Assembly (NCBI GenBank): GCA_008180335.1
Contig: VTEF01000003.1
Span: 1 to 64,000 of the forward strand
From: Priestia megaterium
GTDB taxonomy: Bacteria > Bacillota > Bacilli > Bacillales > Bacillaceae_H
Length of the DNA: 64,000 bases
Reading direction: 5' to 3'
Each line of letters begins with the position of its first letter. Positions within the stretch are counted from its first letter, which is position 1. A program made the position numbers and the translations under genes. The notes under the pieces are model-generated. The model did no database searches. It had not been told where the DNA came from and was given only the letters and a program-made list of their open reading frames with translations. Shown one piece after another: positions 1 through 9,451 of this stretch.

Positions 1-277
1 TGATGAGACGTTAGAAACATTTAAAATCAAGCGATCTCTAAGTATGAAAGGCTGTCCTTACGATAATGCGGTAGCAGAGGCGACCTTCAAGGTCTTTAAG
101 ACAGAGTTTGTAAAAGGACGCCATTTTGATAATTTAGAAGTTTTGGAACTGGAATTAATGGATTATATCCATTGGTACAATCATATTAGAATTCATGGAA
201 CTCTTAGCTACACGAGTCCAATTCAATATAAACTTGAACACCTTAAAAAAGTTGTCTAGTTTAGCGTTGACAATCCA
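1..277 (+). mobile_element. IS3-family insertion sequence, right end only
   Basis: The end of an IS3-family orfB is followed by a terminal segment whose reverse complement begins TGGATTGTCAACGCTAAAC, the usual TG...CA layout of IS3 ends. I place the outer edge at the CA of 276-277. The left part of the element lies outside the window. The element abuts the body of a NERD-domain gene with no intervening start region, so insertion probably removed that gene's 5' end. The exact end is an inference because the partner inverted repeat is not visible. Confidence 0.7.
2..259 (+). CDS. IS3-family transposase OrfB, C-terminal fragment
   Basis: This frame is open from the window edge to the stop at 257-259. 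It matches the end of the IS3-group integrase core: GCPYDNAVAEATFKVFKTEF carries the DN..AE signature that contains the last acidic residue of the DDE triad, followed by the usual 'YIHWYNHIRIHGTLSYTSP' tail. In the family this protein cuts and joins the element's ends, normally as an OrfAB frameshift fusion. Only the last 85 residues or so are visible, so completeness cannot be judged. An internal ATG at 44 is not the true start. Confidence 0.85.
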   Translation, partial: DETLETFKIKRSLSMKGCPYDNAVAEATFKVFKTEFVKGRHFDNLEVLELELMDYIHWYNHIRIHGTLSYTSPIQYKLEHLKKVV

Positions 278-1037
278 ATATTATAAACAGCAGATTAGAC
301 AAATTCACGAACAGCATAAAACTGAAATTATCAAAGCTACTAAATACATAAGAAGTTTAGAGGATTTTTCGCGTAATCGAGAAGAAATAACGGTTCATAA
401 AATCCTGACAACTTTAAAAACGGCTTTGATTCATCAAGGCAAAATAAATGAAGATGAAATGATAATCCTTGGAAATGCATTCGTTCCATATTCGTCTAAT
501 GACCAATTGCATACTAGACAAATTGATCATTTGGTTTTAATGCCAACCGGTATCCATATAATTGAAACGAAATGTTGGCAAGGTAAGGTTTTATATGGAA
601 TAACGAAAGAAAAAGCGAAAGATTTTTCTTTTTTGTTAGACTCGTTATTTCCTAACATAGACAAGAATCAGGAACAAACAGTTGTGATGGTTAAAAGTCA
701 AAATTACGACAATAGCGAAAAATTATGCTCGGAAATGAATGTAAAAACATATGGAAACCCAGCTGAACAAATTACGCAAACAGCTCAAATCTTAAAGAAC
801 TATTTGCAGATTCACAATAAGGAGATTCCTATCATTCAATCAATTATTTATTTCGCATGTGATCACAAAACAAGTGTCATAAACTATTCATCAAAAGCTA
901 ATCCAAAATGCTTTACGAGTAAAGAGGATCTTTCTGTTTATTTCGAAAAGCAGCTGGATGAAAAAAATCTTACATATACTGCAGATGAGTTAATGGCTAT
1001 CAAAAAAATTATAGAGGATATGACCAATCTTCCTTAA
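195..1037 (+). CDS. NERD-domain (nuclease-related) protein, 5' end replaced by the IS
   Basis: The frame contains a NERD core: an early acidic residue in SRNREEITVHKILTTL, then RQIDHLVLMPTGIHIIETKC, the QIDH...IETK signature. NERD proteins are predicted DNA-processing enzymes with a restriction-endonuclease-like fold, and the D and ExK residues of that fold are present. The first 28 codons (195-277) lie inside the IS3 element and are not native. Native coding seems to begin at about 278 with YYKQQIRQ. The original start, and probably some N-terminal residues, were lost. If translated at all, the product is a hybrid using an IS-borne ATG without an obvious ribosome binding site. I am confident of the domain and less sure that the gene is expressed. 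Confidence 0.65.
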   Translation: MELLATRVQFNINLNTLKKLSSLALTIQYYKQQIRQIHEQHKTEIIKATKYIRSLEDFSRNREEITVHKILTTLKTALIHQGKINEDEMIILGNAFVPYSSNDQLHTRQIDHLVLMPTGIHIIETKCWQGKVLYGITKEKAKDFSFLLDSLFPNIDKNQEQTVVMVKSQNYDNSEKLCSEMNVKTYGNPAEQITQTAQILKNYLQIHNKEIPIIQSIIYFACDHKTSVINYSSKANPKCFTSKEDLSVYFEKQLDEKNLTYTADELMAIKKIIEDMTNLP

Positions 1038-1197
1038 TCAGAAAAAAGATACATGATTATCATCTTCAATTCATTTAGTGGATGATAAAAAGGAGGGGAT
1101 AACTAAGGAATAATTATCCGTAAAATTGAAAAATATTCCTTTAATCAGTGTTATAATAGAAGTAGTACAAATTATATTAGTTAAGAAGGTGAAATGA

Positions 1198-2043
1198 ATG
1201 GATCTAGATTATAAGCAGAAAGCTTATCAACATGCAATGGGATTTGAGTCAAGTTATGATTACTATGATGAACAGTATAAAGTAAAAGACAATCCTAGCG
1301 TTTGGCGTTATATGGACATGTTTAAGTTTCAATCATTACTCGAAAGTAAAGCTCTGTTCTTTGTTAAACCGAATGCTTTTCTAGATCCATTTGAGGGAAG
1401 CTACTCAATGTGGAATATAAAAGAAATGAAAGATAGTGATAAACTTAACAGCCGAAGCTTGCGAACTTATATGAAAAAAATTCATGATTTTTCGGCTGTT
1501 TCATGCTGGCATATAAATGAATATGAATCTGCCGGCATGTGGGATTTATACGCAAACTCGTATGATGGCATTGCCATTAAAACAAGCTATGATAATTTGC
1601 TGCACAGTATAAAGGACTTGCGATATAAAGTGTTTGCAAGAAAAGTGCAATACATCGATTTTTCTAAAGGAATGGCAAGTGAAAACATTTACGATACCTT
1701 GTTTTTTAAAAGAAAATCATTTAGTTATGAAAATGAACTAAGGCTTCTTATTCTCGCCAATAGAATTGACGCATGGAAGCTTCAAAAAATCTTTCTTAAC
1801 GAAGGAATTTATGCTGATGAATGGCAACCGAGAATGGAGATACTAAAAGAAAAATCTTATCAATTTTCTCATGAAAACGGGAATTTAATTCGTTGTGACC
1901 TTAGTCAATTAATTGGTGAGATCTATGTTTCTCCTAAAAGCTCTCTAGCATTTGTTGACCAAGTTAAAACATTGGTAAAGCAGCATGGATTATCTCATAA
2001 AAAAATCATTCAATCTGATTTATCTAAAGACTATATTTACTAA
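1198..2043 (+). CDS. DUF2971 domain-containing protein
   Basis: This 281-residue protein begins at an ATG preceded by AAGGTG. The family signature is visible in order: WRYMDMFKFQSLLESKALFF near residue 40, VKPNAFLDPFEG (the PxxFxDPFE motif), then SAVSCWHINEYESAGMWDLYA and a GIAIKTSYDNLL segment. DUF2971 is a widespread family of unknown biochemistry that is often found in accessory and defence-like islands. The gene stands alone, 160 bases downstream of the truncated NERD gene on the same strand, so the two may have shared an island. Length and core look intact. I can assign no function. Confidence 0.8.
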   Translation: MDLDYKQKAYQHAMGFESSYDYYDEQYKVKDNPSVWRYMDMFKFQSLLESKALFFVKPNAFLDPFEGSYSMWNIKEMKDSDKLNSRSLRTYMKKIHDFSAVSCWHINEYESAGMWDLYANSYDGIAIKTSYDNLLHSIKDLRYKVFARKVQYIDFSKGMASENIYDTLFFKRKSFSYENELRLLILANRIDAWKLQKIFLNEGIYADEWQPRMEILKEKSYQFSHENGNLIRCDLSQLIGEIYVSPKSSLAFVDQVKTLVKQHGLSHKKIIQSDLSKDYIY

Positions 2044-2185
2044 ATTAAGTTCATCAATGTTTGCTGTTAGTATATTAAGTTTCTGTGTTGTCGCTCTAAT
2101 TGCTTTAAAACTGCTTGGTTTACATCAATACCTTAGGAATTGTTTAGATATTTTATAATAAGACACCTTAAATCATTTTTTGATC

Positions 2186-2653
2186 CTACCATCTACCATC
2201 ATTTTGCTGCATCTGCTTGAGTATATTCGATGTTAAAAATACACCAACAGGAGGCAAGGTACTGCTGCTATTAATGGGATATCCGGTAAGTGCTCTATCC
2301 GTTGTAGCAACCCATGTTCCGTACTCTCCTGCTTGTAAAGAAGGAGGTTTCATAATAAGCCTCCCATTTAAAATAAAATGTCTGATTTTAATCGCGGGAT
2401 CATCAAATATAGTTAAGTTACCAGAATAGGTGGCATAAGGCGAATCAAATCTTATTTGTTTGGTGTTCTCATCCCAATATCCATTAATCGGAATATCTAT
2501 ACCCCGAAAATTAACCGTACCAATTACCCTGTTATCTGTAATAGAATTAATGGTGAGTATGCCCCACACGATTGGTCTACCAGCTATAGCTGCATGGATA
2601 CCCCATAATGAAGGGAATGGAATACTAACTATTGTTTGTTGTGCAGTTTGCAA
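2186..2653 (-). CDS. hypothetical protein, 155 residues, TTG start
   Basis: I do not recognise a family. The TTG start at 2653 is supported by GGAGAG eight bases upstream. The product has no signal peptide or membrane span. It is rich in beta-forming stretches (WGILTINSITDNRVIGTVNF, DIPINGYWDENTKQIRFD), which suggests an all-beta fold, and its C-terminus reads SNILKQMQQNDGRW. The gene is isolated, with no neighbour on its strand within 600 bases. Codon use resembles its surroundings. Confidence 0.6.
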   Translation of the reverse strand: MQTAQQTIVSIPFPSLWGIHAAIAGRPIVWGILTINSITDNRVIGTVNFRGIDIPINGYWDENTKQIRFDSPYATYSGNLTIFDDPAIKIRHFILNGRLIMKPPSLQAGEYGTWVATTDRALTGYPINSSSTLPPVGVFLTSNILKQMQQNDGRW

Positions 2654-3111
2654 TGCTAATCTCTCCTTACATTTAAAGTGTATGCTTTGAGAAAGCGGAT
2701 TAAATACCTTATTTGCTATCCTATATAAAAGAACAATACAGTATATGCATGAAAAGCTGAATATTCCTTTAGATAATTGATAAAGAAAACATTGCCAAAA
2801 AGAAGGTAGCTGCGAATAGAAGATAATAAATTTGTATGTGGAAAAGGGAAGGTAGCGAGCAGTTCCTACAAGATAATTTAAAAATGGAAATCTTACTTAT
2901 GCAACGGCCGATGCAATAAAAAAGACGGTGTATGATATTCTCAGTGAATTAGATAGTGAAGCTAGTTTGAAAAATTGCTTTATTAATGCAGATGTTTACC
3001 GCGATGAATTAGGACTAACATGGTCATTTAAACGGCGAAGGGTGTTGAAAAACTGAAAATAAGTATGAAATAGTTACTCATATCACATTCTATAAAGTGG
3101 AGGGATGTCAT
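2654..3111. other. intergenic region with a short orphan reading frame
   Basis: Between the two small genes, one frame is open on the plus strand from 2877 to 3056 (FKNGNLTYATADAIKKTVYD... to ...TWSFKRRRVLKN). It has protein-like composition but no start codon or ribosome binding site, so it looks like the tail of a lost gene. The rest holds no recognisable signal apart from the ribosome binding site of the next gene. Confidence 0.35.
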
Positions 3112-3258
3112 ATGAATGTACCAGTTGTTACATGCCCAAATTGCAAAGTCCAAAAAGAAATTCAGTTCGTGCTCACTTCACAATCAAATCAAAATGTTAT
3201 TTACAATTGCCCAGATTGCGGTTATCAATTAAGAAATATAAAAACGAGCAAAGGGTAA
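3112..3258 (+). CDS. small zinc-ribbon protein, 48 residues
   Basis: The ATG at 3112 follows GTGGAGGG at good spacing. The protein has two CxxC knuckles, CPNC at residues 8-11 and CPDC near residue 33, separated by about 20 residues, which is the layout of a single zinc ribbon. It ends in a short basic tail. Such tiny proteins usually bind nucleic acid or another protein, but no specific role can be given. A strong hairpin follows immediately. Confidence 0.7.
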   Translation: MNVPVVTCPNCKVQKEIQFVLTSQSNQNVIYNCPDCGYQLRNIKTSKG

Positions 3259-3283
3259 ATTCTACATGTTCATTTAAATGACA

Positions 3284-3318
3284 GAAAAAGTCTACACCAT
3301 GGTGTAGACTTTTTCACA
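3284..3318. terminator. bidirectional intrinsic terminator
   Basis: GAAAAAGTCTACACC (3284-3298) pairs perfectly with GGTGTAGACTTTTTC (3301-3315). T-runs exist on both strands, so it can serve the plus-strand zinc-ribbon gene and the minus-strand chemoreceptor gene. Confidence 0.85.
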
Positions 3319-3322
3319 TTTT

Positions 3323-4978
3323 CTAGTCCTTCAATTTAAATTCAGAAACGGTTGTGTTTAATTCTTCTGTTAGCTTTCTTAGTGAGGAAATTCTTTCTAC
3401 TATTTTGTCCATTGAATATAACTGTTCAGCTGTAGAAGCAGAAATTTCTTCACTTCCTGCTGCTGTTTCTTCAACTACAGCACTAATGCTTTCAATATTT
3501 TGCAAGACATGCTCGTTCGATTTCTTAGAGTGATCAACACCTGAAACTAAATCCTCAAGTACTGTAGAAATACTTTGAACTTTTTCTTCAATTTGTTCAA
3601 AGTTGGCCAGGGTGCGATTCATATTCATATTTTGATCATCTGTAATTTTAACACCTTCTTCTACAGAGGAGGAGATAGATGTTAGGCCTGCTTTAATCAA
3701 GTTGACCATTTCAAAAATTTGCTTTGTTGCTTGTGTAGAGTTTTCAGCTAGTTTTCTGATTTCATCTGCTACTACTGCGAATCCTTTTCCAGCTTCACCT
3801 GCTCTGGCAGCTTCGATAGCGGCATTTAATGCAAGTAAATTAGTTTGATCTGCGATATAGGAAACCGTTTTGGCCATATCTTCAATTTTTAGTGCATAAT
3901 TCGTAAAATTAGTCGTTGCCTGTTCAATTGAGCGTGTCGCTTTCACGCTTGTAACAATTAACTCTTTTTGTTCATCAATTGTTTTTCTGCCATTACTTAT
4001 GACCTCATTAGCTTCATGAGTGTAATTAACCGACTGTTGAGCTCGGCTAACATTATGCGCAAACTCTTTATCCATTTGTTCAATTAAGTCTACAGAGCTT
4101 TGTAGATCTTCTGAAATGCTTTGTGCACCGCTTGATAACTCGTCTGTTGAAACGGCAACTTGTCTGCTTGATTCAGTTAAAGATTGATTTTCCTTTTCAA
4201 GCTCTTTTGTAAAATGATCCACTTTTTGGCTCGCGTTTTCAATCGATGTTAATAAACTTGTTAACTGATCGACCATTTTAGAAAAAGCCTTGTTTAATAA
4301 ACCGAGTTCGTCATTATGTTTATACGTTACATTCGTAACTAACAGGTTACCATCTGAAACCTTTTGAGCATTTTCTGCTAATTGTTTTAATGGGGCTGTG
4401 ATTCCATTAGCCATTCTAACAATAATAAAAGTTGTTACCAGGATTAATAATAAACTTCCAATAATAGCAAAATTGATGATAAATCCAATCTTAGATTTCA
4501 ACACTTCCTGCAAATAGTCATAATGGCTAGAAGTATAGAGATCTAACATATAGATATCATTCGAAATCCCTTGTGTGCGTAAAGACTGGCGCTTTACTTC
4601 GGACGCATTACCTGACTTCAAAGCATCAACTGATTGCTTATTAAGGGCTGTAAATTTTGTTTGAGCTTGTTTTAAAATGGCTTGGGCCTTTTTCTCATTA
4701 ACCACCCCATCCGTTTTAGTTAATAATTTCTCCATAATTGCCAATTGGTTAAGGGCATCATTTTTATTTCCATCTGTCATGTTGTAGGCATATGTATTTA
4801 AACTTTGCATTGTTGCTTTTGTTTCAGCTTTTAACTCCTGGACTGTTAATAAAACATTTACATAATCTTTATTAGAGCTTTGAATGGATAACATCCTTAC
4901 AATAATGAAAATAATCATAAGGATTGAGAGCGCTAAAGCGATTAGTGAATTGATTAAAATCTTCTTTTTAATCGTCAT
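3323..4978 (-). CDS. methyl-accepting chemotaxis protein
   Basis: This is a 551-residue chemoreceptor. The start is the ATG at 4978 with AGGTGG just upstream. A longer frame back to 5113 would overlap the preceding gene and lacks a signal. The order is: membrane span at about 8-28, an extracytoplasmic helical bundle of about 150 residues, a second span, a HAMP domain ([20 protein letters not shown]), then a long coiled coil. The kinase-contacting hairpin tip near residues 380-415 includes [20 protein letters not shown]. It should signal through CheW/CheA at the membrane. The BMP lipoprotein gene lies 19 bases upstream on the same strand, so the lipoprotein probably presents a ligand to this receptor. 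The ligand is unknown. Confidence 0.93.
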   Translation of the reverse strand: MTIKKKILINSLIALALSILMIIFIIVRMLSIQSSNKDYVNVLLTVQELKAETKATMQSLNTYAYNMTDGNKNDALNQLAIMEKLLTKTDGVVNEKKAQAILKQAQTKFTALNKQSVDALKSGNASEVKRQSLRTQGISNDIYMLDLYTSSHYDYLQEVLKSKIGFIINFAIIGSLLLILVTTFIIVRMANGITAPLKQLAENAQKVSDGNLLVTNVTYKHNDELGLLNKAFSKMVDQLTSLLTSIENASQKVDHFTKELEKENQSLTESSRQVAVSTDELSSGAQSISEDLQSSVDLIEQMDKEFAHNVSRAQQSVNYTHEANEVISNGRKTIDEQKELIVTSVKATRSIEQATTNFTNYALKIEDMAKTVSYIADQTNLLALNAAIEAARAGEAGKGFAVVADEIRKLAENSTQATKQIFEMVNLIKAGLTSISSSVEEGVKITDDQNMNMNRTLANFEQIEEKVQSISTVLEDLVSGVDHSKKSNEHVLQNIESISAVVEETAAGSEEISASTAEQLYSMDKIVERISSLRKLTEELNTTVSEFKLKD

Positions 4979-4997
4979 TATATCCACCTGAACTTTC

Positions 4998-5984
4998 TTA
5001 GTTGTTTGTGAGTGTAATCTCTCCATTTGATAATTTCGTTTTAGCCATTTCCAATTTATTTCGATCTTCAGTCGGTAACGAGATCGTACGAATTGGAGCA
5101 AGACCAACACCATTTTCTTTTAAACCTAATTCAATATGTTCTGATGATTGTTTTTTATTCTTAGTTAAGTCTTTAATAACTTCATATAAAGCTACATCAA
5201 TATTTTTCATCATCGAGGTCACAACAGCTTTCTCAGCGAAATAATACTGATCGCTATCTACACCAATTGCATGAACTTTACTTCGTTCTGCTTCTTTTAA
5301 TACACCAACACCTGTAAAACCGGCAGCAGCATAAAGGACATCACTTTTATTAGAAATCATTTCTTTGGCGATATTAGCACCTAATTTATCGTCGCCAAAG
5401 TTTCCGGCATACTTAGTTAACACTTTAATATCCGGCTTGACAGATTTTGCACCTTGCTCAAATCCTGAAGCAAATTTACGAATAACCGGCACATCATCTC
5501 CGCCAACAAAGCCCACTATATTCGTTTTAGTCACTAAAGCAGCGATAACCCCAGTTAAGTAACTGCCTTCATCTTCTTTAAAAGTAATAGAAGTAATATT
5601 ATCTAAATCTGATACAGAATCAACCAATAGAAACTGTTGCTTTGGATGCTTTTTTGCTACTTTTTCTAAATCTTCTTGCACCATAAATCCTAAACCAACA
5701 ATTAAATCGTTTTTAGCTTCTACAAGTTCTGTGAATCCTTGCTCATACGTTTTTGTATCTTTTAATTCGCGGTAGTCAACAACCACTCCTAACTGATCTC
5801 TTGCTTTCATTAACCCGCTAAATGCTGCATCGGAAAAAGATTGATCTCCTAGGCCAACATCAGAAAGCATAATTCCAACTTTCATTTTTCCTTGTAAAGG
5901 ATCCTTTTCTTTTACTCCGCAACCACTAACAAAGACTGTAAGTAAAAGTGTAAGTACAACAAATAATAGCCATTGTTTTTTCAT
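4998..5984 (-). CDS. BMP/PnrA-family substrate-binding lipoprotein (Med-like)
   Basis: The 328-residue protein has a lipoprotein signal peptide with lipobox VSGC and a lipidated Cys at residue 22. The mature part matches the basic membrane protein family: [20 protein letters not shown] at its start, [20 protein letters not shown] and [13 protein letters not shown]. Characterised members bind purine nucleosides for ABC transport, and Bacillus subtilis Med is a relative that affects competence. No permease or ATPase gene is nearby. The next gene, 19 bases downstream, is a chemoreceptor, so a sensory role is more likely than transport. Nucleoside binding is inferred from the family only. Confidence 0.88.
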   Translation of the reverse strand: MKKQWLLFVVLTLLLTVFVSGCGVKEKDPLQGKMKVGIMLSDVGLGDQSFSDAAFSGLMKARDQLGVVVDYRELKDTKTYEQGFTELVEAKNDLIVGLGFMVQEDLEKVAKKHPKQQFLLVDSVSDLDNITSITFKEDEGSYLTGVIAALVTKTNIVGFVGGDDVPVIRKFASGFEQGAKSVKPDIKVLTKYAGNFGDDKLGANIAKEMISNKSDVLYAAAGFTGVGVLKEAERSKVHAIGVDSDQYYFAEKAVVTSMMKNIDVALYEVIKDLTKNKKQSSEHIELGLKENGVGLAPIRTISLPTEDRNKLEMAKTKLSNGEITLTNN

Positions 5985-6420
5985 CTAAGATGTTTCTCCT
6001 TGTCATTATTGTTTTTAACGCTTCAATGTGTTTATCGACATTTTCTATCGCAATTTAATAAAAATGAATTCAGATGATTACAAAATACAAAGAATTATCT
6101 ACAGCTTAACAATAGCTTTACATGATTAACAGTCCTTTTGAGGTAGAGGGGATATTTATCCTTTGGAATGTAAGCACCTTTATACTGCTGAAGATAAAGG
6201 AGAAGAGGTTAAATTAAGCATTACTCGCTAGACTGAATTTTCTAGCGAATCCAGTCGGGGAAAAGGGGATACCAAAAGAAAGAATGGCGTTACTTGGTGA
6301 AATTAACCCTCATTATAAAAAATATTTTTATACGACTTAGTATCTAATTTTCACATGCATAGTCATTGATATTGAGAAGGGATGATTCGTTAGAATAACA
6401 ATGACTATTCAAAACATGAA
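5985..6420. other. intergenic region with gene relics
   Basis: The stretch separates two minus-strand genes. Near 6240-6341 one plus-strand frame reads NPVGEKGIPKERMALLGEIN and ends shortly after. It is protein-like but has no start, so it is probably a decayed gene tail of unknown family. No clear promoter could be picked out. Confidence 0.3.
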
Positions 6421-6452
6421 AAAACAACCCCACCTTTTAAACGGCAGGGTTG
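6417..6452 (-). terminator. intrinsic terminator of the CWB2 gene
   Basis: On the minus strand CAACCCTGCC pairs with GGTGGGGTTG across an eight-base loop and is followed by a T-run. It lies just after the stop at 6457. Confidence 0.75.
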
Positions 6453-6456
6453 CTGC

Positions 6457-7875
6457 TTATTCTTCAATATATTCAATAAATGAAGAAACGTCCATATATT
6501 CTACTTTTTTAGTATCCATATTAATATCAGCGTTGAATGAATAGTCACCAACTTCATACCATACAGTTTTTAGTCCATCTTCTTCATAAAATTCTTCAGG
6601 GCTTCCTAGTAAACTTTCAAGCTCTGCTTCTGTCATACTAATTTTGTTGTCATAAGTAGAAATATAATCTACTTTTTTGGTAGCATAATCAAATGAAATA
6701 GAGAAGTTTTCATAGTCATAGAAAAGATATTCTTCTTCATCGTTTTGATCAATCATAACTGATTTTCCTAGCTTATTAATCACTTCATTTGTTGTTGCAC
6801 CTATTGCTACATCAAGTGTCGGTAATTTACCTTCAAGAAGGAGTGATTTTGCGAAATTTGATTTTGTGATTGGCACATTATATCCAAGGCCGCTTAAAAC
6901 ACTATCTGTAACAGCTACCGGAGAACCTAATACATACGTTGGAAGTGTATTAGAAGAAAGATAGCTTTTAATTATTTGGTTTGTATTCGTTGGATGTGTT
7001 AATACAATTTTAGCATCTAATTTATCAGCTAAACCTGCAGAAGCTACTGCATCTGGATAATCTTCAGCATCTGTTTTAACAGAAGTGCCTCTTACAAGAA
7101 TAGTATTCTTAAATGCAAACTTAGACGCTTTTAAAGCTGCTACATTTGTAGAAAAGCGGTCAGGGCCAGCTACTCGTGTTACTTTTTTGCCTTGTTTCGT
7201 AAGTTGTGACTGGATGTCATTGCTTACAACGTTGGCTGATCCGTAAATGACGACTTCTTTCACAGTAGTAGGAAGAGCTACAGGTAAGCGGTTTGTTTTT
7301 GTAAGGTAAATTGGAATATTATTGTTTGCTGATTCACTAATTGCTGATAATGCATCAACAACTGTATCTCCATTTACAACGATTGCTTTTGTACTCTTTG
7401 ATGTTCCGGCTTTTTCATTGATTTTTTGAGCTGTTTCAAAACGGGTAGGGCCAGCTACACGCTCAACGACAAGGCCTTTACTTTTTAAAGTTGCAATAAT
7501 GCTGTCGCTAACAACACTTGCACTTCCTAATACATAGACTTTCTTCGTTCCTAAGCGCTTAATCTCAGCAAGTACGCGCTCATCAACTGAACCTGAATTT
7601 GTTAAAAGAATCGGCGCATCTTTAACACCAGCTAAACTAGCAGCTGATAATGCATCGACAGGGTTGTCCGATCTTGCAAGAATCACTGACTTTTCAGCGT
7701 GAGTCAGACCTGTCGACCAGCCTTTTTTAGCAATTTCAATTGCAGTAGCTAAGCGGTCTTTTCCAGCTAAACGTACATAGCTGTTGTTAGCAGCTTCTGT
7801 CTTTTGAGTGTCTACAGCAGCTAAGCCGCCAAGCGCTAAAGAAAAAGCTAAAGCAGATGTTAATATTTTTTTCAT
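6457..7875 (-). CDS. secreted cell-wall-binding protein with three CWB2 repeats
   Basis: The 472-residue protein has a Sec signal peptide (MKKILTSALAFSLALGGLAA, cleavage near residue 28) and three CWB2 repeats. These begin at YVRLAGKDRL (about 33), VERVAGPTRF (137) and VTRVAGPDRF (about 232). CWB2 modules anchor proteins non-covalently to the wall through secondary polymers. The last 110 residues or so are acidic and include the segment EVINKLGKSVMI, resembling DUF4309-type domains. No catalytic domain is present, so it is probably a wall-associated accessory protein. The gene is monocistronic with its own terminator. Confidence 0.88.
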   Translation of the reverse strand: MKKILTSALAFSLALGGLAAVDTQKTEAANNSYVRLAGKDRLATAIEIAKKGWSTGLTHAEKSVILARSDNPVDALSAASLAGVKDAPILLTNSGSVDERVLAEIKRLGTKKVYVLGSASVVSDSIIATLKSKGLVVERVAGPTRFETAQKINEKAGTSKSTKAIVVNGDTVVDALSAISESANNNIPIYLTKTNRLPVALPTTVKEVVIYGSANVVSNDIQSQLTKQGKKVTRVAGPDRFSTNVAALKASKFAFKNTILVRGTSVKTDAEDYPDAVASAGLADKLDAKIVLTHPTNTNQIIKSYLSSNTLPTYVLGSPVAVTDSVLSGLGYNVPITKSNFAKSLLLEGKLPTLDVAIGATTNEVINKLGKSVMIDQNDEEEYLFYDYENFSISFDYATKKVDYISTYDNKISMTEAELESLLGSPEEFYEEDGLKTVWYEVGDYSFNADINMDTKKVEYMDVSSFIEYIEE

Positions 7876-8179
7876 ATTGATTCCTCCTAAGTTAAAATAT
7901 GTATGTAAAACAAGATAATTTTACCAATTAAACCATCGAAAGAAATGATTCTTTAGACCTATTTTTCGTTCTTTTACTACTATTTTTATCAAAATTTTAC
8001 AGAATATTAAATCATATAGATTTAAAAATAACTATTTAAAGTTAGGTTTTTAGCAGTGGGAAATTCCTAGCATTAATTAGTTTATTTGAGTTGGTCTCGC
8101 TTTTAGGCAATAAGTTAATAGTATATAATGTTGAATATTCAATTTTAATTTCAACTTCGAGATTGAAAGGAGAAAATTT
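7876..8179. other. divergent intergenic region
   Basis: This AT-rich spacer lies between the divergently transcribed CWB2 and CGNR genes and must hold both promoters. TATAAT occurs near 8122 within TAGTATATAATGTT, a plausible -10 for the plus-strand CGNR gene. No dyad or riboswitch-like structure was seen. Confidence 0.35.
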
Positions 8180-8761
8180 ATGTGTGATCGAAAACAATTC
8201 CCTCTGATTTCTGGATTCCTTTCTCTTGATTTAGTGAATACAGAAATTATAAGTCATGGACGGCGTCGGAACTTGCTAGTATCTGAACAAAATTTACTGG
8301 ACTGGCTTCACACTATGTGCGATGAAATACCTTCTCTTGACAAAAGTATTTTAACGATACCTCAGAGTGAGCTTTCCGACATTTTATCATCGATACTAGA
8401 ACTTCGATTTGAATTAAGAAAAAATTTTGAATCAATAGCTGACGGTTATATTCTTGATAAAGATTGGGTTCTTTCTTTAGAACAAAATATAAAAAATGCG
8501 CCTTTTATATACAAGCTAGAATCGGGTATATTAAAAGAATTTTCTACTGGAGAAGCAAAAGAAAAAATTTTATCGCTTATCTCACTAGATGTGTTACGTC
8601 TTATTGACGCAGGGAAACTGCAAAAGCTTAAAAGGTGCAGTAATCCAGACTGTGTATTATTGTTTATCGATTTAAGCGGCAGACGAAAATGGTGCTCAAT
8701 GAAAATATGCGGCAATAGACAAAAAGTAGCTCGTTTTCAGGACAAAAAACAGCATAATTAG
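8180..8761 (+). CDS. ABATE/CGNR zinc-finger protein
   Basis: The 193-residue protein starts at an ATG behind GAAAGGAG. The N-terminal part fits the ABATE domain (FPLISGFLSLDLVNTEI near residue 8). The C-terminal part is a CGNR zinc finger: CSNPDC...LSGRRKWCS..ICGNRQKV, with four Cys and the CGNR box near residue 179. The family is regarded as a stress-related transcription regulator in which ABATE binds a ligand and the finger binds DNA. It is monocistronic, and the HPP gene that follows is a possible target but not a proven one. Confidence 0.88.
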   Translation: MCDRKQFPLISGFLSLDLVNTEIISHGRRRNLLVSEQNLLDWLHTMCDEIPSLDKSILTIPQSELSDILSSILELRFELRKNFESIADGYILDKDWVLSLEQNIKNAPFIYKLESGILKEFSTGEAKEKILSLISLDVLRLIDAGKLQKLKRCSNPDCVLLFIDLSGRRKWCSMKICGNRQKVARFQDKKQHN

Positions 8762-8803
8762 CAAAAAGACTTGAATTCAAACAATGAATTCAAGTCTTTT
8801 TGC
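8761..8803 (+). terminator. strong intrinsic terminator
   Basis: GCAAAAAGACTTGAATTCA pairs with TGAATTCAAGTCTTTTTGC across a five-base loop, immediately after the CGNR gene. It is symmetric enough to work in both directions. Confidence 0.85.
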
Positions 8804-8896
8804 TTTATAAGAAACAAAACTAACCTATAAAATTAATATTTACAGGTTAGTTTGTCAGATGATATTATATTAATGAAAATAAGGAGGGAGAAAATC

Positions 8897-9451
8897 TTGA
8901 GTATGAATAAAGCGGTTAATCAAAAAGAGGTTAGTTTATTAAAAGCTAATTATTTTTCAAAAATGAAAACCAGTGCAAAGAGCCCTTTAAAGGTTGACAT
9001 GAAAGATGCTGCTACTGGTCTTATCGGAGGTTTTATAAGTATTCTCGTGCTTGCCATATTGACAAATGCAACTTCAACTCCTTGGTTAATGGCACCATTT
9101 GGAGCAAGCTGTGTATTAGCTTTTGGGGTTTGGAATGCGCCTTTATCACAGCCAAGAAATATTATTGGCGGACATTTCATTTCTACTTTTGTCGGTTTAT
9201 CAATGTACCATTTATTTGGAAATCACCCTTGGACTTTGGCTCTTGGTGTAGGGCTTGCTATAGCGCTTATGATGATAACGAAAACGACTCATCCACCCGC
9301 AGGAGCAAACCCACTTGTAGTTATTATAGGCGCTTCATCATGGAGCTATCTTTTTACTCCTGTACTAATAGGTGCGGTGGTAATTGTCATTGTTGCATTG
9401 ATTGTGAATAACTTACGCAGCAACAGATCTTATCCTACTTTTTGGATATAG
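8897..9451 (+). CDS. HPP family membrane protein
   Basis: The start is TTG at 8897 because AGGAGG lies nine bases upstream. The in-frame start at 8852 lies ahead of that site. The 184-residue product has about four membrane spans. It carries the family signature twice over: PWLMAPFGASCVLAFGVWNA followed by QPRNIIGGH, and TKTTHPPAGANPLVV with the HPP triad. HPP proteins are integral membrane proteins, and some plant and cyanobacterial members transport nitrite. The substrate here is unknown. It stands alone after the CGNR terminator. Confidence 0.88.
   Translation: MSMNKAVNQKEVSLLKANYFSKMKTSAKSPLKVDMKDAATGLIGGFISILVLAILTNATSTPWLMAPFGASCVLAFGVWNAPLSQPRNIIGGHFISTFVGLSMYHLFGNHPWTLALGVGLAIALMMITKTTHPPAGANPLVVIIGASSWSYLFTPVLIGAVVIVIVALIVNNLRSNRSYPTFWI

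Noticed and set aside
1198-2043. DUF2971 gene as a proven phage-defence component
   Set aside because: Only an association with accessory islands is known to me, and no partner genes remain to support a system.
4979-5113. Longer N-terminus for the chemoreceptor
   Set aside because: It overlaps the end of the lipoprotein gene, lacks a ribosome binding site, and would precede the natural membrane helix. ATG 4978 has AGGTGG.
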